From positions 79,112,001 to 79,176,000 of the forward strand of contig OZ231126.1 of assembly GCA_965153355.1 (NCBI GenBank): a stretch of DNA of 64,000 nucleotides, written 5' to 3'. This document shows positions 54,007 through 64,000 of this stretch, piece after piece. The translations under genes were made by a program, and so were the position numbers. The notes beneath the pieces were generated by a model. That model saw only the letters and a program-made list of their open reading frames with translations, had not been told where the DNA came from and ran no database searches. Within the stretch, counting starts at the first letter, position 1. Each line of letters starts with the position of its first letter. Origin of the DNA: Flaccisagitta enflata. Lineage: Eukaryota; Chaetognatha; Sagittoidea; Aphragmophora.

Positions 54007-55094
54007 AAAGTAAAAAGCTTTTATGCCTCAGTTTCAGTGCGCGCTTCAGTGAGAGTGTATTTGAACCATCTGTGTATAAGACATGAAGAACCGAAATATA
54101 CCGCTTTTCATTCAAGCTCCTTGACACCCTCATGGTGCTTCAAAATTGATATTTTTGACCCAGTAACAAATCCATTGGCTCCTACACTACCCCCTCATCA
54201 GTCATTGCCAGAAACACAGCCACTTGGCGACGTTTTAACCACGGTGACATACCAAAAGTGAGAAGAAATTCTAGCAAACATTGAAATTCAACTAAGAAAA
54301 TATTTCAAACATCTTCATTGATTGAATATTACCGCCAAAGTGTTATTATTCATATCAATTCCACAGAAAATATCCGTTCATATACTTGTTAATTACAAAT
54401 AACATTTTTTGCAAGCTTTCATATTGATGTCTTATGCCCCTATCAAAAAAAATCTTGTCCACTGTCAGTTGATAATCGATTACTAAAAATGTGAGTAGTG
54501 TACTTTGGTACCCTAAAAATCGATCTTCCTTTTGACGCAGCTCCATAAAATTTTTACTGTAGTTGGGGGACTCACCCAACAGTGTACATGTCAAATTTTG
54601 TCCAAATCGATTCATAAGAAGTGCGGTTTTTACCAATTTGATCTTTCAAAAATGAGAAATATACAACTTTTGAAAAAAACATTTTCTCCGGCGTAAATTT
54701 TATTACGGCTTTACGTAAAAGAAATTCGTATTTTCAAGAACATCCGATCATTGATATGGTATTTTGCTCGAGTCGGATGTTCTTCATTTTTTCATTTTTT
54801 CATTTTCTATACGAAATTAAAATTTACGGTAACACCTGTAGTACCAATTTGTTGCTTAAGAATTCATTTACAGCAAACAATTGATGCGTCCAATTACAAA
54901 ACCTTCAGATACTTAGTTATTACTCCACGTTGAAGCCCAAAACGATGGATTTTACTTCTCAGTTGAAAATCTACTAGATCTGAGATCCTGCCCCACAGAT
55001 TTTGACTAACATTGGTATACAAATTAGTTTTTTCCTAAGAAAAACAATTGTAAATAAAAATTGAAGCCTGAGTTCGAGTGTGCGTGTTCGGGTG

Positions 55095-55167
<73 letters not shown>

Positions 55168-55233
55168 TTGCGTGTGCGTGCGTCTGCGTGTGGGTTTGTT
55201 TGTTTGCACTTTTTGGGCAGCGGCCCCGAAGGG
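53804..55233. repeat. 1.43-kb tandem duplication, unit 1
   Basis: Runs from just inside the HLE-A end to GGGCAGCGGCCCCGAAGGGG, the first 20 bp of a C element, and is followed immediately by unit 2. Differences between units are a handful of substitutions and the (GT)n length (55099-55162 here). Confidence 0.93.
54355..54636 (-). pseudogene. Shared open frame, truncated copy
   Basis: 93-codon minus-strand frame ending at TGA (54355-54357). Against the second copy it differs at three sites inside the frame, all synonymous (Asn AAC/AAT, Val GTA/GTT, Arg CGA/AGA). Ten codons upstream of its ATG a Trp codon has become TGA (54646-54648), and one more upstream change is synonymous (Tyr). No family recognised; it may be a repeat-derived fragment. 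Confidence 0.3.
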
Positions 55234-56525
55234 GTTGCGTGCACGCAATTCTACACCCTGCTTTGTCCGTCTGTTGGTCGGTCTGTCGGTCGGTCTCTCC
55301 GTCACAGTTTTTTTTTATCCATTTCATTCATTTGAATTATTTTAGGTCATTGAAGAGTATATTAAGTCATTTTAAGTCATTCTAAGTCATTCGAAATGTA
55401 AGTCTCGCGCGGGACCTATAGGTGTTGGCCTTGTTTTAAAGTAAAAAGCTTTTATGCCTCAGTTTCAGTGCGCGCTTCAGTGAGAGTGTATTTGAACCAT
55501 CTGTGTATAAGACATGAAGAACCGAAATATACCGCTTTTCATTCAAGCTCCTTGACACCCTCATGGTGCTTCAAAATTGATATTTTTGACCCAGTAACAA
55601 ATCCATTGGCTCCTACACTACCCCCTCATCAGTCATTGCCAGAAACACAGCCACTTGGCGACGTTTTAACCACGGTGACATACCAAAAGTGAGAAGAAAT
55701 TCTAGCAAACATTGAAATTCAACTAAGAAAATATTTCAAACATCTTCATTGATTGAATATTACCGCCAAAGTGTTATTATTCATATCAATTCCACAGAAA
55801 ATATCCATTCATATACTTGTTAATTACAAATAACATTTTTTGCAAGCTTTCATATTGATGTCTTATGCCCCTATCAAAAAAAATCTTGTCCACTGTCAGT
55901 TGATAATCGATAACTAAAAATGTGAGTAGTGTACTTTGGTACCCTAAAAATCTATCTTCCTTTTGACGCAGCTCCATAAAATTTTTACTGTAGTTGGGGG
56001 ACTCACCCAACAGTGTACATGTCAAATTTTGTCCAAATCGATTCATAAGAAGTGCGGTTTTTACCAATTTGATCTTCCAAAAATGAGAAATGTACAACTT
56101 TTGAAAAAAACATTTTCTCCGGCGTAAATTTTATTACGGCTTTACGTAAAAGAAATTCGTATTTTCAAGAACATCCGATCATTGATATGGTATTTTGCTC
56201 GAGTCGGATGTTCTTCATTTTTTCATTTTTTCATTTTCTATACGAAATTAAAATTTACGGTAACACCTGTAGTACCAATTTGTTGCTTAAGAATTCATTT
56301 ACAGCAAACAATTGATGCGTCCAATTACAAAACCTTCAGATACTTAGTTATTACTCCACGTTGAAGCCCAAAACGATGGATTTTACTTCTCAGTTGAAAA
56401 TCTACTAGATCTGAGATCCTGCCCCACAGATTTTGACTAACATTGGTATACAAATTAGTTTTTTCCTAAGAAAAACAATTGTAAATAAAAATTGAAGCCT
56501 GAGTTCGAGTGTGCGTGTTCGGGTG

Positions 56526-56584
<59 letters not shown>

Positions 56585-56651
56585 TTGCGTGTGCGTGCGT
56601 TTGCGTGTGGGTTTGTTTGTTTGCACTTTTTGGGCAGCGGCCCCGAAGGGG
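55234..56651. repeat. 1.43-kb tandem duplication, unit 2
   Basis: Begins GTTGCGTGCACGCAATT directly after GAAGGGG and ends where the C element continues (GGGG|CCGATGACC). The (GT)n at about 56530-56580 is shorter than in unit 1. Confidence 0.93.
55786..56097 (-). CDS. Shared open frame, longer copy
   Basis: The same frame as at 54355, here open for 103 codons from a TTG, without the TGA. Includes GESPNYSKNFMELRQKED. An alternative frame upstream also looks protein-like, so the true reading frame may switch. I cannot name it and treat it as possible coding only. Confidence 0.3.
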   Translation of the reverse strand: MYISHFWKIKLVKTALLMNRFGQNLTCTLLGESPNYSKNFMELRQKEDRFLGYQSTLLTFLVIDYQLTVDKIFFDRGIRHQYESLQKMLFVINKYMNGYFLWN

Positions 56652-57171
56652 CCGATGACCTATGCTTTCACATATGCAGAAATTTCTCCTCCTCCTCCGT
56701 CCGTACCCCCCCCTGCCTCATGGCCCAAACCCTGGCCTTGAGACCCAAATCCCAGCCTTGAGGCCTAAATCCTAGCCTCAAGGTCCAAATCCCAGCCTTG
56801 AGGCTCAAATCCCAGCCTTGAGGCTCAAATCCCAGCCTTGAGGCCCAAATCCTAGCCTTGGGGCCCAAAACCCAACCTTGAGGCTCAAATCCTAGCCTTG
56901 GGGCCCAAAACCTTGCCTTGAAGCCCAAAACTTAGCTTTGAGGCCCAGATCCCAGCCTTGAGGCCCAAACTCCAGGCTTGAGGCTCAAATTCCAGCCTAT
57001 AGGCCAAAATTCCAGCCTTGAGGCCCAAAACCCAGCCTTGAGTTAAACCCCCAGCCTAAAGGCCAATATTCCAGCCTGGATGCCCAAATCCCAGCCTTGA
57101 GGCCCAAATCCCAACCTAAATCCCAGAAACTTACTAAGCATAGGTCATCGGCCCCTTCGGGGCCGCTGCCC
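56632..57171. mobile_element. C-family foldback element, copy 4 (best preserved)
   Basis: Perfect 34-bp inverted repeats at 56632-56665 and 57138-57171, each containing CGGCCCC-GAA-GGGGCCG. The interior is ~22 units of a 19-20 bp satellite (AGGCCCAAATCCCAGCCTTG). After the right arm come CCTCTAACCACCTCATACCCACATATACTCACATAGGGG and CAACGGGTACCGCTGACCATCTAACGC (to about 57240), a tail shared with the copies at 15642 and 41278. Confidence 0.88.
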
Positions 57172-57337
57172 CTCTAACCACCTCATACCCACATATACTC
57201 ACATAGGGGCAACGGGTACCGCTGACCATCTAACGCTTTTGCGACTATTAAATTTCATACCGATGTGAGCACCCCTCAATCAAAATGCGTTTCTCAGTCT
57301 GACAGGGGATCTGATTCCTCTGTTCATGCAAGCAAGC

Positions 57338-57339
<2 letters not shown>

Positions 57340-57369
<30 letters not shown>

Positions 57370-57370
57370 A
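57340..57370. repeat. (AAAG)n microsatellite
   Basis: Short AAAG run at the left edge of the next C element, replacing its left terminal repeat. Confidence 0.9.
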
Positions 57371-57760
57371 TGGGGAATTTTCTCCTCGTGCTCCTTCTTT
57401 TCCTCCGCACCCCCCTCCCCCCAGCCTCCAAGCCCATATCTCAGCCTGGAGGCCCATATCCCAGCCTGGAGGCCCAAATCCCAGTCTTGAGGCCCAAATC
57501 CCTAGAGACTGGAATACGGGCCTTGGGGTTGGGATTTGGGCCTTAAGAGTGGGATTTGGGCCTCAAGACTGGGATTTGGGCCTCAAGGCTGGGATTTGGG
57601 CATGAGGCTGGGATATGGGCCTTGAGGCTGAGATATGGGTCTGGAGGCTGAGGGGAGGGGGGGGGGGTACAAAGGAGAAGAAGAAGGAGGAGGAGGAGAA
57701 AATTCCGATATGTGTTAAAGCATAGGTCATCGACCCCTTCGGGGCCGCTGCCCAAAAAGG
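57371..57760. mobile_element. C-family element, copy 5, satellite itself palindromic
   Basis: GGGGAATTTTCTCCTC… at 57371 pairs with …GGAGAAAATTCC at about 57705. The satellite reads GAGGCCCAAATCCCAG on the left and CTGGGATTTGGGCCTC on the right, switching near 57510-57540. Ends AGCATAGGTCATCGACCCCTTCGGGGCCGCTGCCC. A reversed tail (GCGGTACCCGTTGCCCTGC) follows near 57805. Confidence 0.82.
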
Positions 57761-57953
57761 GATGGAAGGTTAAACAGGTCACCCAAGGGTAATATTTGGT
57801 TTGCGGTACCCGTTGCCCTGCTTTGCTTGATTGGGAATTGGAGTGAGAGAAAGCAGGATAACGGCAGAGAAAAAGAAATAAAGAAATAAGAATGAAACAA
57901 GATAAATTTACGTAGAGCTAGAGAGACTAACAAGTTATCCACGCAGGGTTACA

Positions 57954-57956
<3 letters not shown>

Positions 57957-58003
<47 letters not shown>
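57957..58003. repeat. (CA)n microsatellite
   Basis: Perfect CA dinucleotides. Confidence 0.96.
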
Positions 58004-58006
<3 letters not shown>

Positions 58007-58310
58007 GTGGCAGAAAATTCTATAGGTCCAAGGCACAAGTTTTCGCAGCACTATAAGTCCGACTTTCAAAGATCAACTATTATTATGAAAATATTGCATA
58101 ACACCACTAGTTTTCTGCATTTTCTTTTTCAATTCATGGAAAGTAAGAGTTCCCACAACAAAAGTAAAAGTGATCAAAACTAATACCCTATTTATCCTTC
58201 TGATTTTTCCATTTTCCGCCTACTTTTTTCTTCTTTTCCCCAATTTTTTACCATTATCAAATCTATAAGTCCGACTTTTGCGCTATAGTTCCGAGGCACA
58301 ATGTGCCAAG
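58004..58310. other. Segment between two (CA)n tracts with short repeats
   Basis: CTATAGGTCCAAGGCACAAG near the left and CTATAGTTCCGAGGCACAA near the right, plus CTATAAGTCCGACTTT twice, are in direct orientation. No coding signal. Confidence 0.4.
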
Positions 58311-58311
58311 T

Positions 58312-58348
<37 letters not shown>
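58311..58348. repeat. (CA)n microsatellite
   Basis: Perfect CA dinucleotides, followed by GTACGT. A GGAC-rich degenerate tract (58404-58495) resembles an HLE microsatellite without ends. Confidence 0.95.
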
Positions 58349-58351
<3 letters not shown>

Positions 58352-58807
58352 ACGTCTTTTCGCACTTTTGGACTCATGGGTTCTGAAAATTCAAACAAAT
58401 GGATGGACCGAGGGAAGGACGTATGGACGGACACATGGACGGACGCATTTACGGACGCATGGACAGATGGGCAAATGGATGAACGGACAGACAAAACTTC
58501 TTGTATTGTTGATGTCAGTAAATTAAAATGAGATGTGCTGCAAAGTTTTAAGGGGACATTTGGAAAAGAATGGAAGGAAGAGAGACTTTTTTCCATTTTT
58601 TATTTTCTGAAAAAATGTCAATAACTTTTGTTTGAGGTACAAATTCGTATCAATTTTTTTGCTGAATTACTTGTAATAACATATATAATGACTAGAAAAC
58701 GCCAGATTTTGGTCCAAAAGATGTTGAATTTTGACCCCCAATGAATGGCAAGCGTTTTACAAGCTTGCTTGCTGTCATAAACTGTGTATCTATCTGATTG
58801 GCGTCTG
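58349..58807. other. No recognised gene
   Basis: Apart from the degenerate GGACGGAC tract I see nothing definable. Confidence 0.45.

Positions 58808-58899
<92 letters not shown>
58808..58899. repeat. (CT)n microsatellite
   Basis: Perfect CT dinucleotides. Confidence 0.97.
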
Positions 58900-58901
<2 letters not shown>

Positions 58902-59109
58902 TGATTTCCAGTGCTGTAAGCAAACAATGATATTACAGGAAAGAAAAATATTCCTTGGCAAATATAAGTCGATTTCCCGTAGGACCTCTTTGTAACGCGG
59001 AAGGAAGGAAGGAATCTTTTTATGTGTACAACATAGTAGGAATGTTACTTTACAAGTTAAGAGGAATGCAAATAAAACTGATGGTTTTGGTTGAATTATC
59101 AAACGCAAA

Positions 59110-59258
59110 GACAAGTAACGCGGGGTTACAATATCGTCGCAGACGGGGACAGGGGCGCTTGACCCCCTATCCCCACACCACACACACATACACACTAACA
59201 CTCGCACAATCACAACTACGCACGCGACTGGGGTAGCCGTGTATCCGGCCTTGTTTTT
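59110..59258 (+). mobile_element. HLE-B fragment
   Basis: AAGTAACGCGGGGTTACAATATCGTCGCAGACGGGGACAGGGGCG, and at the right ACGCGACTGGGGTAGCCGTGTATCCGGCCTTGTTTT. The GACG tract and stem-loop are absent. Confidence 0.6.
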
Positions 59259-59487
59259 TTTTCTTTTTTTCAAATTGATTTTCAAGCCAGCGACGCTGAT
59301 GAAGGGCAACCCAGATGTCAACTTTTTTTTCGACATTTTTGGCAAAAAAATTTGCCAACACATTTTTTTTCTCAATTTTCAAAATCGATGAAATATATCA
59401 CATTTTCAATGACGTTTCTGCAAAGGCATTCAGGCGCAGCTTCATATGGAGAAAGATTGACATAATTCATAATTGAGTTGGTTACAA

Positions 59488-59697
59488 AAAAAAACAAGGC
59501 CGGATACAAGGCCAATATCAGTTGCGGATGGGTGGGCAGGGGCGGAAATGTGCGTTTTCACACTTTCCAACTCGATCACCACGGACGGACGGACGGACGG
59601 ACGGACGGACGGACGGACGGACGGACGGACGGACGGACGGACGGACGGACGGACGGACAAAGCCTCTTATAGAGTTGCGTGTCCGCAACTAAAAAGG
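59488..59697 (+). mobile_element. HLE-B, complete copy with pure (GACG)n
   Basis: AAAACAAGGCCGGATACAAGGCC…GTTGCGGATGGGTGGGCAGGGGCGG…CAACTCGATCACCAC, about 19 perfect GACG units (59582-59658), ACAAAGCCTCTTATAGAGTTGCG-TGTC-CGCAACTAAAAA. Confidence 0.88.
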
Positions 59698-60204
59698 AAA
59701 AAAAGAAAAAAATTGGAAGTATAAATCTGACGGATGTCAAAAAGAAATTTCATTATTAAAGCGCTTTAAAGTATGTCAAAGTTTCATTTACGTAATTGCC
59801 TAAATAGCTTGAATTTCAAGCCTGGGGAATAGTAATTCGAAATGGCAGCATTTTCATAGAATGTCAGAGAAAAAGTAGATGGTAACATAAAACGACAGTG
59901 AACGTCATAAGAAGAAGCTTAGATTAACTTAATAGCGGGGTAGCTGAACATGATTTTAGGGGCAACGAGTTCAAATCCGGACCGAAGCGTAGCTTTTTTT
60001 TATAGGATCTTCATGGGGTATTAAAATAATTCAGAGGGGGTGACCCAAAATTTGGACCCTCTCGGGGCCCCTTCGGACCCCCCAAAAGCCCCTAGAGCCA
60101 AAAATTTTCCAAAAAAGTGTCTTCAACTAGAAATGACCTAATTCGCCAAGATCCAAAGCCCTGAAACACTTTTTTTTTCAAAAAACTTGGAAAATTTTAG
60201 GGTA
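59698..60204. other. No recognised gene
   Basis: A GTTCAAATCCGGACC motif near 59970 followed by T8 recalls a tRNA-derived promoter but does not fold as a tRNA. Confidence 0.4.
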
Positions 60205-60969
60205 CCCTGTCTTCAAAAGCAACTGATACCAGCAAAAGATGTATTGTGTCAAAACGATTCATATTTCAAAATTCGGATTTTTTCTATCTGAAAGCATATT
60301 TACTGCGGTTTTTTCATGCAAAATTTCAGCACTTTTTTCCAACTGGTTTAGCCTCTACATCATTTTTAAATATACCCAAATTTTACTAAAATCTACCAAT
60401 TTTCATTTGAAATAAAAGAGTTAGGCTTCAATAACTATATACAGAAAGCCAAAACATTGATTTAGAATATCAAAACTTATCCCAATCTAGCATATTTTCA
60501 TTACTAATATATTTTTTTTTATTCATGTGCATAATCATAAGATGTTTTAAACAAAAATGATGAAATTCTTACATGGAATGTTGATGGAACATGAGAAAAA
60601 GTGAAAAACTGCACAAAAATGTTATGACTACAGTAAAATATGCTTTTTTTCATAAATCTGGTGTAATCTCCTTCAAAAAATCTTTAATTTGAGACCAATC
60701 CCAGCATTCTAGCTCAAAGCGTTTAAAAGTTACAGAGGTTTGAAGTGAGACACCTCCATTCATGTCTGAAAGGAAAAGCTGAAATGCCTCAAATGATGTT
60801 ACACTTAAAAATGATGTAGAGGCTAAACCAGTTGAAAAAAAATGCTGAAATTTTGCATGAAAAAACCGCAGTAAATATGCTTTCAGATAGAAAAAATCTG
60901 AATTTTGAAATATGAATCGTTTTGACACAATACATTTTTTGCTGGTATCAGTTGCTTTTGAAGACAGGG
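60205..60969. mobile_element. I-family TA-flanked foldback element
   Basis: CCCTGTCTTCAAAAGCAACTGATACCAGCAAAAGATGTATTGTG begins arms of ~170 bp that pair with the right end (…GAAGACAGGG). TA at 60203-60204 and 60970-60971. The end sequence is related to the element at 42065. No transposase. Confidence 0.85.
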
Positions 60970-62414
<1,445 letters not shown>

Positions 62415-63460
62415 CAGGGGTGCATATAATTGAGTCGCTTTTCATTTTTTCCCCCTGCCTTTGGTTTGTATACAGGGTGCTTCACATCAAATTACACAAA
62501 AGAAAAGGTTGCCATTTGATTTTGAATTATTTTAAAACAATTCTGGTAAAATTTGTGCAGAAATATAGTTTCAATTTTTTATAAAAAAATTTCATAGAGC
62601 TTGGTAAAAATTTTTAATCACCAACCCAATTTGAATTACTGTCCATTTTAAAGCAAATAAAAAGAAGATGCCAAAATTTATGATTTTCAAATGTTTTTTT
62701 TTTCATTTGTTTGTTTAAGTCATATATTAGAAAAAAAGAAGTGGTTTTCGTTGATGCATATTATTGTAATGAAAATAGATAAAACTCAGTAAATGTTTGA
62801 TGACACACTGTAGACGTCTTACGTGTTTCACAAATTTTATGCTCTTCAGAGACGATTTTAATAAAGCAAATAAATTCTAAGTAGGGTTGTGGGAGCAATT
62901 GACCACTTCCATTTTGGTTGGTGGGATAGCTACCAGTATTCAAACTACAAAATTAAAGCGGAAGCGGAAGCAAAAGCGGAAGCGTAGGAAGCGGCACTGA
63001 AATCCACCGCTTCCACATCCCTAATTCTAAGTCATATAATCAGACAAGTAAGGATGAACGGAATTTCAGTAGCACTGGTGCAAAGTTTCTCTCTCAGTTT
63101 CAGGTAACAAGTTTTTTGTGCCACACTTACTGTTTAAGGATAGCATTGAATTGATGTGTAGAATAAAATTCTTAACTCAGCTCTATGAAATCTGGTAACA
63201 AAAAATTGCATCAAATTTTCTGCATGAAATTTTTTTCATAATTGATCTACTATATTTCCAAACTAAATGGTAACATTTTCTTTAGTGTAATTTGATGTGA
63301 ATCACACTGTAGTGGTAAATTATGTTTTACTAACTAGTTTTTATGATTCAATACTGTCAAAAGTTTTATTTTCCCCAAATTTTCTTTTTTTTTTCTCTCT
63401 TTTACCCCCTTTGATTTCCTTCCCAATCTCCAAACCCTTTGATTTCCCCCCCCCCCACCC
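62415..63460. mobile_element. D-family element with nested insertion, right end lost
   Basis: CAGGGGTGCATATAATTGAGTCGC at the left, and GTGGTAAATTATGTTTTACTAACTAG…CCCCAAATTTTC…CTCCAAACCCTTTGATTTCCCCCCC after the nested element. The right inverted repeat is replaced by CGGCGCACCTATTGAG. Confidence 0.72.
62473..63309. mobile_element. Nested TA-flanked element (CAGGGTG ends)
   Basis: CAGGGTGCTTCACATCAAATTACACAAAAGAAAA and its mirror (CAGTGTGATTCACATCAAATTACACTAAAGAAAA read inward from the right) with TA at 62471-62472 and 63310-63311. 837 bp, no transposase frame. A GCGGAA hexamer patch lies at 62957-62990. Confidence 0.87.
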
Positions 63461-63690
63461 GGCGCACCTATTGAGCTACTTGTTCAAAAGACGTACAGAC
63501 ATGTCATGATGTGTAGCGCAAACGCACATGATTCAGATTCATACTGGCACAAAGCTTCAGCCTGGGAGAATGTCTAAGATATCGCTGAAGAGCGAAGAAG
63601 GAGCAAGACAAGAGGAAGATACGAGACTTTAGGAAGGCTTGTCCAACTGTCACGAATCGACACAGATCACTTGAAATGGCAATAAAAACA
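63461..63690. other. No recognised feature
   Basis: Short unique stretch leading into the terminal satellite. Confidence 0.45.
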
Positions 63691-64000
63691 CAGCGTGAAA
63701 CAGAGGATGGGATGAAATTACATGAAGCATGAAACAGAGGGTGGGATGATATTACATGAAGCATGAAACAGAGGGTGGGATGAAATTACATGAAGCATGA
63801 AACAGAGGGTGGGATGAAATTACATGAAGCATGAAACAGAGGGTGGGATGAAATTACATGAAGCATGAAACAGAGGGTGGGATGAAATTACATGAAGCAT
63901 GAAACAGAGGGTGGGATGAAATTACATGAAGCATGAAACAGAGGGTGGGATGAAATTACATGAAGCATGAAACAGAGGGTGGGATGAAATTACATGAAGC
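63691..64000. repeat. 34-bp tandem satellite, runs off the window
   Basis: About nine units of a 34-bp repeat, ATGAAACAGAGGGTGGGATG followed by AAATTACATGAAGC, nearly identical, reaching the right edge. The true array length is unknown. Confidence 0.97.

Noticed and set aside
59937-60005. tRNA-like or tRNA-SINE head
   Set aside because: GTTCAAATCC and a T8 run are present, but no cloverleaf of normal length can be drawn and the box A match is poor.

Overview
This window looks like repeat-dense, gene-poor DNA from a metazoan, most likely an invertebrate. That reading rests on an intact BEL/Pao retrotransposon (a metazoan family), hAT and TA-flanked DNA elements, very long microsatellites, and coding pieces that only make sense with introns. 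I could not name the species. There is no bacterial gene organisation, operon, CRISPR array or convincing RNA gene.

Host coding evidence is thin. An open stretch on the minus strand at the left edge (81-1050) reads as an internal exon of an unidentified Ser-rich protein, with an acceptor after a long pyrimidine tract. A second minus-strand exon candidate lies at 37619-37805 with a good GTAAGG donor, and a weaker terminal piece lies at 36728-36935. Nearly all other open frames are translations of microsatellites.

Mobile DNA dominates. (1) A full-length, probably young BEL/Pao element (about 7703-15070, minus strand) carries one uninterrupted 2066-codon Gag-Pol and near-identical LTRs, and sits inside a (CT)n microsatellite. 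(2) A miniature LTR element (34169-35266) has 341-bp LTRs, a 5-bp target duplication and a 416-bp internal region with an unrelated open frame. (3) A non-autonomous hAT-like element (38505-39711) has an 8-bp target duplication. (4) Several TA-flanked inverted-repeat or foldback elements are present, some nested three deep (30199-31396, 42065-43427, 33360-33975, 62473-63309, 23477-24065, 25680-26493, 60205-60969, 37027-37573). (5) At least twenty copies belong to a diverse 'hairpin-ended element' superfamily (called HLE here). They begin near AAACAAGGCC, contain a GACC/GACG-type microsatellite and often a central minisatellite, and end in a stem-loop followed by TAAAAA. I infer they are Helitron/Helentron-like non-autonomous elements. 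(6) A GC-rich foldback family (called C here) has 34-59 bp terminal inverted repeats around GGGCAGCGGCCCCGAAGGGG and encloses ~20-bp satellite arrays.

Layout: 0-2.1 kb exon plus GAA tract; 2.1-7.3 kb HLE copies and their satellites; 7.4-15.2 kb BEL element in (CT)n; 15.4-22.1 kb C elements, HLE satellites and a 3.6-kb inverted-repeat-bounded segment; 22-28.6 kb nested TA elements, HLE copies and duplications; 28.6-29.6 kb GAA tract; 30-35.3 kb nested elements and the miniature LTR element; 36.7-39.9 kb candidate exons, hexamer array and hAT; 40-48 kb minisatellites, foldbacks and an inverted copy of a 32-kb repeat; 49-53.4 kb HLE copies; 53.8-56.7 kb a recent 1.43-kb tandem duplication; 56.6-57.8 kb C elements; 58-64 kb microsatellites, HLE copies, foldbacks and a 34-bp satellite running off the right edge.
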